64,000 nt of DNA, taken from the NCBI GenBank assembly GCA_964577145.1, contig CAZNXM010000001.1, forward strand, positions 1-64,000, written 5' to 3'. Under the pieces are notes generated by a model. It saw only the letters and a list, made by a program, of their open reading frames with translations. It made no database searches and was not told the origin of the DNA. Positions 27,645 to 36,405 of this stretch are shown here, one piece after another (positions within the stretch are counted from its first letter, which is position 1; each line of letters begins with the position of its first letter). Both the position numbers and the translations under genes were made by a program. The DNA comes from MGIIa-K1 sp964577145 (GTDB lineage: Archaea; Thermoplasmatota; Poseidoniia; Poseidoniales; Poseidoniaceae).

Positions 27645-27767
27645 TTGAACCACTTCCTCAAAAAACAACAGTTTCGATGTATCTTCCGAGTGCGGTACCG
27701 ATAATAAAGAGTGTGGGTAAAACACCATTAATTCTGCAATCCCGAAATCAGTAACCGGTTTCCGACA

Positions 27768-29765
27768 TCATTTCACAATTATTGCTCCGATGTTCTGTTC
27801 GGGATTTATGATTGGCAACATTTCTAATTCGTAGTTATTGACATTGTTATTTGCAGCCCAAACACGAGCCCAGATATCGATATCTTCGTCGTTTAGTAAA
27901 CTGCACAACCACTGAAGGCCTTTGAGAAGACTACCTCTTGATATGGCGAGGAATTCTTCGCTAGCACTTGACAATTCAATATGATTCACACTATTGCCAA
28001 GAACACAACCATCTTTGATCACAGCCCATCTCAATCGTCGCTCTTGATTTGCATTAACAATGGCCTGGCAAGCAACCCGAGGGCCATACGAATAATTTGT
28101 TGAGCCAGCCCACATCGATAGATGGCTCTCGGTTGACCTTGATGGAATTGTAGAATCATAGGCTGGATGACGAATAACCACTCCACTGTCATCCTCGCTA
28201 AAGTGCACCCCGCGAATAAACGGACGGCTTTTCCTACCCTTGACCCAAGTTCCTATGTCTTTGGCATGAGAGGTTTGGTCAACCTCTCCAACTCTTACTC
28301 TGACATTTTCTCCACCCCTTACTAACCAGTGGTTACCTTCTCCTAGGCGTGGGTGCTTTGCGAGTTTAGAAATTACCTTGAGCACATCTTTCCTTTCCAA
28401 AGAATCTCGCGGAAGTCGTGGAACAGCCCAAGTACCCTTAGTCCACTCTTCCCATGATTCACGGCCGAGGATAAAGGAAGGGACTCTTGCAGAAAGTCCA
28501 GTTCCATCCCTTCTAAGGTCAGACCTTTCAACCGGGCCTCTAATCAGCAACTCCCTTGATTTTCCATTAGCAGTAACCGAAAGAATCGAAACACCCTGGG
28601 CGATTCCAGGGAAGAAAAGATTCGCTTCTTCGATAGCCCATACTTCCTGCCATCCATGCTTCATTGCCAATAGATTTCTCAAAGGTGCGCTTGATTGTTC
28701 TCGAAGCAAACTATCTGGAGCAATAATCCGTAGAGTGCCTTCTGGTTGTAGGATTTGTAAACCTCTTTCGATGAAGAGGCGATACAGATTGACGTTGCCT
28801 TTCATTGTGCAAAACCGGAGAGAACCATCTTCTTCTGTCAGACCGCGCAATCGCCCACCGAGCTCTTTTCGTAACTCCGAGCCGTTTTCATGGCCGCGAA
28901 ATTTATCTTTTATCCTTAGCCAAGGAGGGTTGGTAATCATCAAGCGCGGAAGCCTTTCCCATGGCCAACTATCCTGTAGGGAATCACATACCTTTACAGA
29001 ATCAGCAAGCAAGCATTCTACTTCGACTTGGGACAGTAATGTATTATTTCCATCACCGATATTAGCCAAACCTAATCTAACGGTTTCAAGATGAATTCTT
29101 GATCTTGCAACCCGCGCAATATCGGGATTGACATCAGCCAACTGAACTCCCGAAAGCAACCTCCGGGTATCTTCGGCAATGAGTTCTAACTCTTCGCCGT
29201 CAAGAATTTCTGCATGAAATTTCAATAGACGAGCCATGAATATCCCCCCTCCGCATGCACTATCTGCTAGGGGCAGTGGAATTCCACTGAGTGTCCTATT
29301 TCCTGATTCTACTTCTGATAGCGCTTTTTCATCGATAGATAATTTGTCTTCAGAGGGATGACTGCTTAGATTCATTTGTTCAATATGCTGACGAAAGCCC
29401 GGTGGCAAGGCATCCAATGGGAGGGATGGCTTCTCTGGGATTCTAGGATTGTTAATTGCAGGCGTTAGGAGTTCAGAGCGGATGATCGCATCTGCGAGTT
29501 TTGGAGGAGTTGGATGAGCGCCACGTGGGGAACGGCCATCTTTTTCTGCATCTAATCTAGCAAGAAGGTGGTCCAAAACATGCCCAGGGTCGGTCAACAG
29601 ATTTGCCGGAAGTGTAGGCCATTCTACGGGGAGAAGTGCTGCTACAGGCATCCTTTTTATCAGCGAGGAAGACCATGCTTTGAGCCAGGTTTCGATCTGG
29701 ATTAAACGGTCCTCTTCAGTCCTATCTAGGCGGGCATACCAGCCGCTAACTCCGTTATGCAACAA
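27768..29765 (-). CDS. N6-adenine DNA methyltransferase (Eco57I/TaqI-like), orphan
   Basis: S-adenosylmethionine-dependent adenine methylase of 665 residues. An HPTPPKLADAII segment (motif X-like) precedes motif I (ADSACGGGIFMARLL), and the catalytic motif IV is NPPW. A large C-terminal region with a VACQAIVNANQERRL-type segment fits the target-recognition domain of TaqI-like and type IIG enzymes. No nuclease motif (PD-ExK) is visible at the N-terminus, and no restriction gene adjoins it. It is followed upstream on the same strand by two TerB-like genes. The recognition site cannot be inferred. Confidence 0.87.
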   Translation of the reverse strand: MLHNGVSGWYARLDRTEEDRLIQIETWLKAWSSSLIKRMPVAALLPVEWPTLPANLLTDPGHVLDHLLARLDAEKDGRSPRGAHPTPPKLADAIIRSELLTPAINNPRIPEKPSLPLDALPPGFRQHIEQMNLSSHPSEDKLSIDEKALSEVESGNRTLSGIPLPLADSACGGGIFMARLLKFHAEILDGEELELIAEDTRRLLSGVQLADVNPDIARVARSRIHLETVRLGLANIGDGNNTLLSQVEVECLLADSVKVCDSLQDSWPWERLPRLMITNPPWLRIKDKFRGHENGSELRKELGGRLRGLTEEDGSLRFCTMKGNVNLYRLFIERGLQILQPEGTLRIIAPDSLLREQSSAPLRNLLAMKHGWQEVWAIEEANLFFPGIAQGVSILSVTANGKSRELLIRGPVERSDLRRDGTGLSARVPSFILGRESWEEWTKGTWAVPRLPRDSLERKDVLKVISKLAKHPRLGEGNHWLVRGGENVRVRVGEVDQTSHAKDIGTWVKGRKSRPFIRGVHFSEDDSGVVIRHPAYDSTIPSRSTESHLSMWAGSTNYSYGPRVACQAIVNANQERRLRWAVIKDGCVLGNSVNHIELSSASEEFLAISRGSLLKGLQWLCSLLNDEDIDIWARVWAANNNVNNYELEMLPIINPEQNIGAIIVK

Positions 29766-29813
29766 TACACCCGGCCCGGCGGCGCGACCCCCCTCTTTGA
29801 GGATACCGGCCCG

Positions 29814-30263
29814 TCAGAGAATGTCTTCATCACCAGGCATTGTGGTGGCGATGATAGAACGGCCTTGAGCAGCGACTCTCCAGTTTCGAGCGACCCAATC
29901 CAAAATTTCAGACAATTCTTTTTCTGAAAGGCCACCTGCAGCGCTAATTTTTCTCAATATCCAAAGCTCCTTATCGTCATAGTCGCCGTCAGATGATGCA
30001 AGAAGGGCGCCATCTCGTAGGGCCAATCTAATCGCGGCTGGCTCCATCTCTTCCAAGACGACATCAAGCTCCGGAGGTTCCGTCAAGAGTTGCCGTACCT
30101 CTTCTCTACTTTCAGGATGAAGCATCATCGCTCCCATCGCCGCTTCGATTGCTGCCATTTCTTCACGGACCAATGTACCATCTACTGCAGCAATTAACAC
30201 AAGAATACTAGCAATTCGTCTTCGTTGCTCCTCGGAAAGGGAGAGGAGTGCATCTGGCAACAT
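29814..30263 (-). CDS. TerB-like (tellurite-resistance fold) protein
   Basis: A 149-residue all-helical protein with the TerB layout: AAVDGTLVREE and SSDGDYDDKE are the two metal-binding-like DG-x-x-x-x-E turns, about 78 residues apart. TerB-fold domains occur in stress and conflict systems and in co-chaperones. It is a close relative of the neighbouring gene (both begin MLPD), so the pair arose by tandem duplication. It lies 9 bases after that gene and 48 bases before the methyltransferase gene. Confidence 0.75.
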   Translation of the reverse strand: MLPDALLSLSEEQRRRIASILVLIAAVDGTLVREEMAAIEAAMGAMMLHPESREEVRQLLTEPPELDVVLEEMEPAAIRLALRDGALLASSDGDYDDKELWILRKISAAGGLSEKELSEILDWVARNWRVAAQGRSIIATTMPGDEDIL

Positions 30264-30272
30264 GTTGCCACT

Positions 30273-30704
30273 TCACTGAGATAAGTCATTCAGCAGGTCA
30301 TATCCAGACTGCATCCAAGAATATCCCTCTACAGTCCATCTGAGTAGCCTATTTACGGCATCCGGAACAAGGCCGAGATGTTCAGCGATTAAATCGAGGC
30401 TTTCGCGCTCGTATTCATCGACCGTACCATCGGCTGCAGCCATTAGTACAGCATCGCGAAGCGCCAACCTTCCAGATTCTGGGCCGAGACTGTCGAGACA
30501 CTCTTCAAGCGAAGGGGGATGCTTCAGAGAGCCACGGATTTTATCACGTTGTTTTGGTGAAAGAAGGGCGGTACCGAGGCGTTGTTCGAACATCGCCATT
30601 TCTTCTACAGTAAGTTCATTGTCTATACGAGCCATATAAGCCAATAATTGAGCATATGCGAACCTCTCGGCTTGGGGGAGTTTGTGAACAGTGTCTGGCA
30701 GCAT
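30273..30704 (-). CDS. TerB-like protein, tandem paralogue
   Basis: Begins MLPDTVHKLP at 30704, matching the paralogue's MLPDALLSLS; an upstream start at 30740 would add 12 residues absent from the paralogue. The two acidic turns are ARIDNELTVEE and AAADGTVDEYE; the first has lost the Gly. All-helical, about 143 residues. It is the first gene of a probable minus-strand run that continues through its paralogue and the methyltransferase. It is divergent from the glutaredoxin gene. Confidence 0.75.
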   Translation of the reverse strand: MLPDTVHKLPQAERFAYAQLLAYMARIDNELTVEEMAMFEQRLGTALLSPKQRDKIRGSLKHPPSLEECLDSLGPESGRLALRDAVLMAAADGTVDEYERESLDLIAEHLGLVPDAVNRLLRWTVEGYSWMQSGYDLLNDLSQ

Positions 30705-30783
30705 GATAGTGCCGTGACCGTCCTGTGACTTCAAACCCACGCTAGATGAACGGTTTCAAATGGCACCTGCGGGTGGCCCCGGC

Positions 30784-31104
30784 ATGGCCAAAGTGGAAGT
30801 CTACACCAACAAGGGATGCGGCGCGTGTGTGCGTGCCAAAAACCACTTGGACTCAAAAAAGGTGGATTTCATCGAACACCGCTTGGGAAACTCAAGGCGA
30901 ATCGACGCTGAATTTTCATTACGAACTAAAGGGGCGAAGAGCATCCCGCAGATTTTCATCAATGACGAATGGATTGGAGGATTTGATGACATGATCCGTT
31001 TTGACAAAAACGGCGAACTTAATTGGCGCCTTGGGCTTGAGCCAAAGCCCAAAGTCAGTTTTACAACACGTGTTTTGAGATATTTGAGTGGGCACAAGTA
31101 TTGA
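30784..31104 (+). CDS. Glutaredoxin-like thiol-disulfide protein
   Basis: A 106-residue thioredoxin-fold protein with the redox motif NKGCGACVRAK, a cis-Pro in KSIPQIFIN and a GGFDDM turn. All three are glutaredoxin features, although the active site is CGAC rather than CPYC. The C-terminus carries about 25 extra basic residues. The ATG at 30784 starts directly at the first strand; an upstream ATG at 30760 adds eight residues. It would reduce disulfides or ribonucleotide reductase in the cytoplasm. Confidence 0.88.
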   Translation: MAKVEVYTNKGCGACVRAKNHLDSKKVDFIEHRLGNSRRIDAEFSLRTKGAKSIPQIFINDEWIGGFDDMIRFDKNGELNWRLGLEPKPKVSFTTRVLRYLSGHKY

Positions 31105-31140
31105 CAAAAAGAAAATTGCAAATCAAAATATTTCCTGTAT

Positions 31141-31560
31141 TCACTCAGTGTTCACTTCGGGCAATGAACGTGTTTTGAATGCAATTTCCCGCTGGCCAAG
31201 ATAATTTAGAACTCCCCAAAGACTTGAATTTAGAAGCCACACCAGCCTGGCATCGAGCTCAAAATCTACTGTTCCCACGTAGAAGCAAGCAGTCGAACCT
31301 ACCATGCCTATTGTGTAGATAGACATACTCGCGGTAATCGTCCAGCGTAATCGGCGGTCTGAATCAAACGTCCACTCCCTATGTGTGAAATGAGCAAAGA
31401 AACTACCTAGTATCCATGCAGCAGCCCATGCAACTGTTGGCCAATAACCAGAATTTGGCCAAATCCAATAAAGAAATTCCCAAATGGCATAGAATACGAT
31501 AACATTGATTCCAGCGACAATCATGTAACGCCTAAATGTGTCATGGGGAGGGAGCATCAA
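31141..31560 (-). CDS. GtrA-family membrane protein
   Basis: A 139-residue protein with four hydrophobic helices (about 12-30, 39-58, 73-95 and 105-122). Between helices 2 and 3 it has FAHFTHREWTFDSD, a GtrA hallmark (x-F-x-x-x-R-x-W-x-F). GtrA proteins are thought to help flip or transfer polyprenyl-linked sugars across the membrane. Its start overlaps the stop of the dehydrogenase gene (ATGA, 31557-31560), giving an operon with two sugar-nucleotide genes. Confidence 0.88.
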   Translation of the reverse strand: MMLPPHDTFRRYMIVAGINVIVFYAIWEFLYWIWPNSGYWPTVAWAAAWILGSFFAHFTHREWTFDSDRRLRWTITASMSIYTIGMVGSTACFYVGTVDFELDARLVWLLNSSLWGVLNYLGQREIAFKTRSLPEVNTE

Positions 31561-32378
31561 TCATCCTCCGAGGTGACATCACTTGGCCGCCCGGTTTGAA
31601 TAGAGCGCAAACGTTGATTGTCATTTTGAATAGCTTCCAGCAATTCATATTCAACACCAAGACCTTCTGCAAGTTTCTTCAAAGCGAGAGTATCTTTTGG
31701 AAGACACTTACCGCCAAATCCACGGTATAGACCCATCATCGGCTCGAGGTGAGAATTTCCAACGGGTTGATCTTGTGGAGCGGTAATAATTTCGCGAACA
31801 ATACCCCAGTCTATACCAATCGCTTCGCATATGTCATGCATTTGATTTGCAAATAATACTTTGAGGGCGTAGAAATTATTCTTGGAATACTTGACCATCT
31901 CGGCTTCAGTACTTGAGATGTGAAAAGTAACATCTGTCGAGAGAACTCCAGCATCTCGGTGTTGTTGAAATACCATCTCTGCTACTTCATGATGTTCAGT
32001 TCCTACGACGAGAAGTTTTTGATTAGAGAAATCTTCTAAGCGCCGCCGCTCAACTAAAAATTCTGGTGAATATGCTAGTTTTAGTGAGGAATACTCAGAC
32101 TGAAGACGAGCAGTCGTTCCCGGAATTACGGTGCTTTTCAATACTGCAATAAAACCATCAGGGAGCTCAGCAAGAACCTCTTCTACTATACTGGTATCAC
32201 AAGAACCATCCTCATTGGCGGGAGTGGGTACTGCGATGTATGCCATCTCTACATTCTCTGTAACATGGCTGAGCTTTGTACCCCTTGCGGGGTCGTGTAT
32301 GAATAATTCATGGGCGTTAGCAAAACTATGTTCAATGGCCCCTCCAACCATACCAGCACCTATGATTCCGATTTTCAT
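31557..32378 (-). CDS. UDP-glucose/GDP-mannose 6-dehydrogenase family protein, short form
   Basis: The N-terminal NAD-binding motif is GIIGAGMVGGA, followed by a VPTPANEDGSCD loop, YSPEFLVE and the catalytic cysteine in GFGGKCLPKD. These enzymes oxidise NDP-hexoses to uronic acids for anionic glycans. At 273 residues it lacks the C-terminal UDP-binding domain of the usual 400-450-residue enzymes. It ends with the acidic tail SEDD. It overlaps both neighbours by ATGA, so the truncation is not an isolated pseudogene end. Confidence 0.85.
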   Translation of the reverse strand: MKIGIIGAGMVGGAIEHSFANAHELFIHDPARGTKLSHVTENVEMAYIAVPTPANEDGSCDTSIVEEVLAELPDGFIAVLKSTVIPGTTARLQSEYSSLKLAYSPEFLVERRRLEDFSNQKLLVVGTEHHEVAEMVFQQHRDAGVLSTDVTFHISSTEAEMVKYSKNNFYALKVLFANQMHDICEAIGIDWGIVREIITAPQDQPVGNSHLEPMMGLYRGFGGKCLPKDTLALKKLAEGLGVEYELLEAIQNDNQRLRSIQTGRPSDVTSEDD

Positions 32379-33079
32379 TCCTTTGCCCCCGGGACCCTAA
32401 ACAATCCTTCTTCTACCATCTGTGCTGCACGCTGGAGGCTTTCAGGTGTTCCGCAATCAATCCAGGTATTTTCTCCAACATTGATTGTGTTAACCGAATT
32501 CTCTTGGATATATTGTCGAGTAATTTCAGATATGGAAAAATTTGGTAGGTTTTGAGTTGCATCGAGGCGCTGCCAAAAAGTTTCATCAAAGAAATAAATC
32601 CCTCCAATTGCGAGATTACCCACATCGCTTTGCGGCTTTTCAATAACATCAGAAATCTCTCCCTCCTCGAGTATCGCAATCCCAAACGAAGAAGCATCTT
32701 CTACTTCCCGAGTCAACAACATCGCACCGGATGAAAAATTTGCAACAATATCCGAAAGGTCCAGATTGGTGATATTATCAGAGAACCAAATTAGCAATGC
32801 ATCATTTTCATTGGTTCTGCGAGCCAATTGTAGAGCATTTGCAACACCTAATGGCTCTTTTTCTAGAACGTATTCAACTTCATCTCCTACATGTTCTCGT
32901 ATTTTGTCGATGAAGCGATTTCCAATGATCGTAATATCTTCAATTCCAGTTGAACGCACCGATGAGAGGACATAATCAATAATGGGTCGGCCGCAAAGTG
33001 GCAAGAGGGTTTTATGCGTATACAACGTCATTGGGAATAGACGACTACCGTGCCCTCCAGCGACAATGATGGCCCTCAT
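32375..33079 (-). CDS. Sugar-1-phosphate nucleotidyltransferase (RmlA-like)
   Basis: A 234-residue enzyme with AGGHGSRLFPMT and LLPLCGRPIIDYVL at the N-terminus, IWFSDN as the metal-binding strand and VIEKPQSD later, all typical of RmlA-type NTP-transferases. It makes an NDP-hexose, probably the substrate of the following dehydrogenase, which it overlaps by four bases. It is the first gene of the nucleotidyltransferase - dehydrogenase - GtrA operon. Confidence 0.9.
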   Translation of the reverse strand: MRAIIVAGGHGSRLFPMTLYTHKTLLPLCGRPIIDYVLSSVRSTGIEDITIIGNRFIDKIREHVGDEVEYVLEKEPLGVANALQLARRTNENDALLIWFSDNITNLDLSDIVANFSSGAMLLTREVEDASSFGIAILEEGEISDVIEKPQSDVGNLAIGGIYFFDETFWQRLDATQNLPNFSISEITRQYIQENSVNTINVGENTWIDCGTPESLQRAAQMVEEGLFRVPGAKE

Positions 33080-33102
33080 AATGTAACCCCCAAGGTCTAC
33101 AC

Positions 33103-33780
33103 TTATTGATTCTGGGAGTCTTCTTCAGGACTTGCTACCTTAGAGAATGCACCTTCTTCTGCATTCTTATCGAAATATTCGGTACGCACCAAATCTCCGA
33201 GCCTCTTGACGCCATATTCTACCAAATCAGGGTCATTTGCTTCTGCTGCTTCCCATCTTTTTTGAGCCATGTCAGCATATTGAACATTAGCAGCTTCGAC
33301 CATTTTTTCACCGCCACTAAGGTCGCCTTCCAACCCTTCGTATTTTTCCCCTTCAACCACTGCATCCCGCCGAACAGGTGGTTGCCCCATCTTGAAATCT
33401 GTTTTTCCCCAATCGGGTCCAGATGGGTCATTGCCTCTTGAGCGAACCGGATTTACTGTTTCAATACCCGAAGCTACCCATTCTGTCAAATGATTACGAT
33501 ATGCAACCAACCTCTTTTCTTCATCATCGATATCTAGAATATGAGTCATATCATATCGCATTGCAAAATCTTCTTCATGCGGAATGGAAACATTACCGAT
33601 CAAAGAAACGGCTAATCCCAATAAACTGAATGCAATACCTAGGCCGATTAGTTCAATCTGTGGGATAAAAATAAACCAAATTACACCACCGAAAAACATG
33701 ACAATTCCCAACCACGCAAAGAAACGCCCCCTGCGTCGTTGCCATTGAAAAGTCTCTAGTTCTGAAATAGAATCGTGCAT
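33103..33780 (-). CDS. Two-helix membrane protein, uncharacterised
   Basis: The ATG at 33780 is preceded by GAGGC at Shine-Dalgarno distance, just after the upstream stop at 33791; an upstream start at 33819 would overlap that gene. The 225-residue product has two adjacent hydrophobic helices (about residues 20-65) and then a charged, mostly helical cytoplasmic domain of 150 residues. I do not recognise it. It is the last gene of a three-gene run of unknown membrane and coiled-coil proteins. Confidence 0.65.
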   Translation of the reverse strand: MHDSISELETFQWQRRRGRFFAWLGIVMFFGGVIWFIFIPQIELIGLGIAFSLLGLAVSLIGNVSIPHEEDFAMRYDMTHILDIDDEEKRLVAYRNHLTEWVASGIETVNPVRSRGNDPSGPDWGKTDFKMGQPPVRRDAVVEGEKYEGLEGDLSGGEKMVEAANVQYADMAQKRWEAAEANDPDLVEYGVKRLGDLVRTEYFDKNAEEGAFSKVASPEEDSQNQ

Positions 33781-33790
33781 TTTGGGTGCC

Positions 33791-34429
33791 TCATGCCAGC
33801 ATGGCCATGACGTCGTCATTCATCGCTGGTATTGAATCCTGTTCTTGCATGAGTACTGAATCGCGCATATTGATATTTTGACGAGGCTCCAAAGCGAGTT
33901 TTTGTAATACCTGGGTAAGTACCTCTTGCATTCGTGCAGTTTGCGAACCTTGGGCTACGACCATTCTTTCTAATGATTCAAGAGTTTCAATACTACGACT
34001 ACTGGATACTTCTAACGCTGCAGATTGGGCGTCTAATGCCTCTTCCTGGCGAGCGAGCAATTCTCGAGCTGCTGGACTGCCGATCGCATCTCTTCTGTGA
34101 ATCTCACCTAGTGCATTACGCAATTCATGAGTGGTTTTATCCAGAGCCCTCTGCATGTCATTTAATTGAACAATAGCGAGATTGAGTTCAGTTTGGAGGC
34201 TTGTTGCTTTATGCTTGAGTACAGAGCGAATATTAGATTGGAAAATCGACTCTGCGAAGAATGCTGTAAATACACCAGCACCCAATGCAACATTATGGTG
34301 GACATCTGCAACCATCATCATCGCCCAAGTAAAACTACCAATCAGTGCTGCCCGTGTTATGCCCATTAGGTAATACTTGGTTACCGGAGTATAAACAAAC
34401 GAGGCGGGGGGGCCGTGGGCTCCCATCAT
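33791..34429 (-). CDS. Membrane-anchored coiled-coil protein, uncharacterised
   Basis: Hydrophobic segments at about 22-62 are followed by a long coiled-coil (about 68-175) rich in Gln, Leu and Ala heptads, then a short polar end. It recalls chemoreceptor- or flotillin-like stalks but has no recognisable signalling motif. Its ATG overlaps the stop of the upstream gene by four bases (34426-34429). It probably assembles with its operon partners. Confidence 0.65.
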   Translation of the reverse strand: MMGAHGPPASFVYTPVTKYYLMGITRAALIGSFTWAMMMVADVHHNVALGAGVFTAFFAESIFQSNIRSVLKHKATSLQTELNLAIVQLNDMQRALDKTTHELRNALGEIHRRDAIGSPAARELLARQEEALDAQSAALEVSSSRSIETLESLERMVVAQGSQTARMQEVLTQVLQKLALEPRQNINMRDSVLMQEQDSIPAMNDDVMAMLA

Positions 34430-35037
34430 TCATCTGGAACAAAGCAATCATCATCGATTTCGTGAATCTGACCAGTCATTAGCAGATGGTCCAACGCTTC
34501 GTCACATTCTTCTGTAGCGATTCCACCACTTAGAAGGGGGGAAAATAGTTCTTCAATGTTCACAAAAGGCGCCCCATTTCCGATTTTATCTTGTGCGCCC
34601 ATTAACATCATCTGTGCGGCTACTGCAAGTAATGGGTCATCACATGAATCACCTGGAACAAAGGATAGGAATGTGTTTGCTGGATGCGGCTCCTCGACAA
34701 TTTCCTCTATCCTATTTGTTAGATGCTTCAATTGTTCTGGGATATCAAAGCAATCGAATAGATTGGTTTGACCTGATGACGTTTCACGCATATCCTTTGG
34801 ATGAAGGCGTTTTGCGACTGACTCAATGCGATGCATCCGTTGCTCAAGTTGAATTCGTTCACGCTCAAGGTCATGCGTCAGCAAACGCAAATCTTCGTTT
34901 GCCTTCTGTATTAGCCAATCTTCAAGAGTGAAATTTGGGTCAATACCAATCATCGTATCTACAAAGTGCTTGACAGCAAGCGGCAACTGGTCGACGTGTA
35001 TCTTTCCTTCTGCACTCTCGCGTCCATCATCAACCAT
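34426..35037 (-). CDS. Hypothetical protein with coiled-coil region
   Basis: A 203-residue soluble acidic protein. Residues about 45-80 form a coiled-coil (EDLRLLTHDLERERIQLEQ). The rest is helical, with a C-terminal half rich in Asp/Glu and ending in FVPDE. I do not recognise it. It is the first gene of the three-gene run and is divergent from the dehydrogenase gene. Confidence 0.6.
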   Translation of the reverse strand: MVDDGRESAEGKIHVDQLPLAVKHFVDTMIGIDPNFTLEDWLIQKANEDLRLLTHDLERERIQLEQRMHRIESVAKRLHPKDMRETSSGQTNLFDCFDIPEQLKHLTNRIEEIVEEPHPANTFLSFVPGDSCDDPLLAVAAQMMLMGAQDKIGNGAPFVNIEELFSPLLSGGIATEECDEALDHLLMTGQIHEIDDDCFVPDE

Positions 35038-35223
35038 GCTTACCCTCGGTGTTGTGACGCTCTATGAAGGTATAGCATTAGCAATCAACCCCTAGTTCGA
35101 TTGGAGGACCGCAGCACTGCGCGGAATATATTACAAAAAATCACTCCATCGGTCAGGAACCTCTTTCCTCAACCGATAATAACACAGGGACGCGTTCATG
35201 TAGGGGCGACCAATGGCCCGGTT

Positions 35224-36405
35224 ATGAGCGACCACCGCATCGCAATCTTACCCGGCGACGGAACTGGAAGAGAAGTTGCGGTAGAGGCGCAACGTATTCT
35301 GAACACGATTGAAGCTCACACCAACCACGGATTCGAGCAGAATGTCATTTCATGCGGAGGGCAACATTATTTGGAAACGGGTGAAGAGTGGCCCGAGGGT
35401 TCATTTGAATATTGCCGCGATGAAGCAGATGCAATTTTTCTCGGCGCTATTGGCCACCCTGGTGCAACCTTGCCAAATGGCGATCTTGCAGGAGGATCAG
35501 TAATTTTAGGAATGCGAAGCGGCCTAGACCTCTATGCAAACGTGCGTCCAATAAAGCTCTACGAAGGAGTACCTCACAAAGTCCATGGAAAATTCACACA
35601 GATATGGGAGCCAGGAATGGTAGATATGACAATTCTTCGAGAGAATACCGAAGGGCTGTACCACTCACTATTGCGGCGTTGTGCAGATCGTGCATTAGGA
35701 CGTGAATTGTACGAGCCCCCAGAGATGACATTCCCCGGCCTTGAAGGCGAGGTAGCGTACGACCCTCGCCCGATATCTGCAAATGGAACTGAGCGCTTGG
35801 TGCGTATGGGATTTGAAATCGCTGAAACAAGAAATGGTGCACCTGCAGATGGAGCAAAGCGCGTTTCGTGCATCGACAAGAGCAATGTAACAAGGGGCTG
35901 CCAATTATTCCGTAGAACCTTTGACAAGGTTGCAGCAAACTATCCTAGCACAGAATGCGACTATGGCTACATAGATGCCTTCATGCAATGGATTACTAGA
36001 AACCCTGAGCATTACGATGTCGTTGTTTCGTCGAACTTATTCGGCGACATTGCAACTGATTTAGGAGCAGTACTTCAAGGAGGAATGGGGATGGCAGCAT
36101 CTGGAAATATTGGAGACAATCATGCGTTCTTCGAACCCGTTCATGGTTCAGCGCCAAAACACGCAGGACAGAATAAAGTAAATCCAATTGCCAGTATCAA
36201 TTCAATTCAGATGATGCTTGAATGGCTAGGACGACGTAACGGCATCGATGAATTAGTCTCGATTGCAGGACTGATTGATGATAGCGTTGCAGACCATCTC
36301 AAGAAGGGTAATGCATTAACATATGATTTGGGAGGGGATGCAAGTTGCTCATTCGTGGGAGAATCTATTGCTAACCGCCTTGCGACAAAACTTTCCGAAT
36401 TGTGA
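35224..36405 (+). CDS. Isocitrate/isopropylmalate dehydrogenase family enzyme
   Basis: Begins MSDHRIAILPGDGTGREV, the standard family start, which is why I chose the ATG at 35224 rather than 35101. LDLYANVRPI, the catalytic lysine in CIDKSNVT, and ASNLFGD-like SSNLFGDIATDLGAVLQGG follow. The 393-residue enzyme oxidatively decarboxylates a 2-hydroxy acid with NAD(P). The DLYANVRP segment resembles NAD-linked isocitrate and homoisocitrate dehydrogenases, and the substrate-binding turn GSVILGMR does not settle the substrate. With aconitase-like and fumarase genes nearby, isocitrate is the likeliest. Confidence 0.85.
   Translation: MSDHRIAILPGDGTGREVAVEAQRILNTIEAHTNHGFEQNVISCGGQHYLETGEEWPEGSFEYCRDEADAIFLGAIGHPGATLPNGDLAGGSVILGMRSGLDLYANVRPIKLYEGVPHKVHGKFTQIWEPGMVDMTILRENTEGLYHSLLRRCADRALGRELYEPPEMTFPGLEGEVAYDPRPISANGTERLVRMGFEIAETRNGAPADGAKRVSCIDKSNVTRGCQLFRRTFDKVAANYPSTECDYGYIDAFMQWITRNPEHYDVVVSSNLFGDIATDLGAVLQGGMGMAASGNIGDNHAFFEPVHGSAPKHAGQNKVNPIASINSIQMMLEWLGRRNGIDELVSIAGLIDDSVADHLKKGNALTYDLGGDASCSFVGESIANRLATKLSEL

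Noticed and set aside
29766..30740. Complete restriction-modification or BREX-like defence island around the methyltransferase
   Set aside because: No nuclease, helicase or phosphatase genes adjoin it, so only an orphan methylase can be supported.
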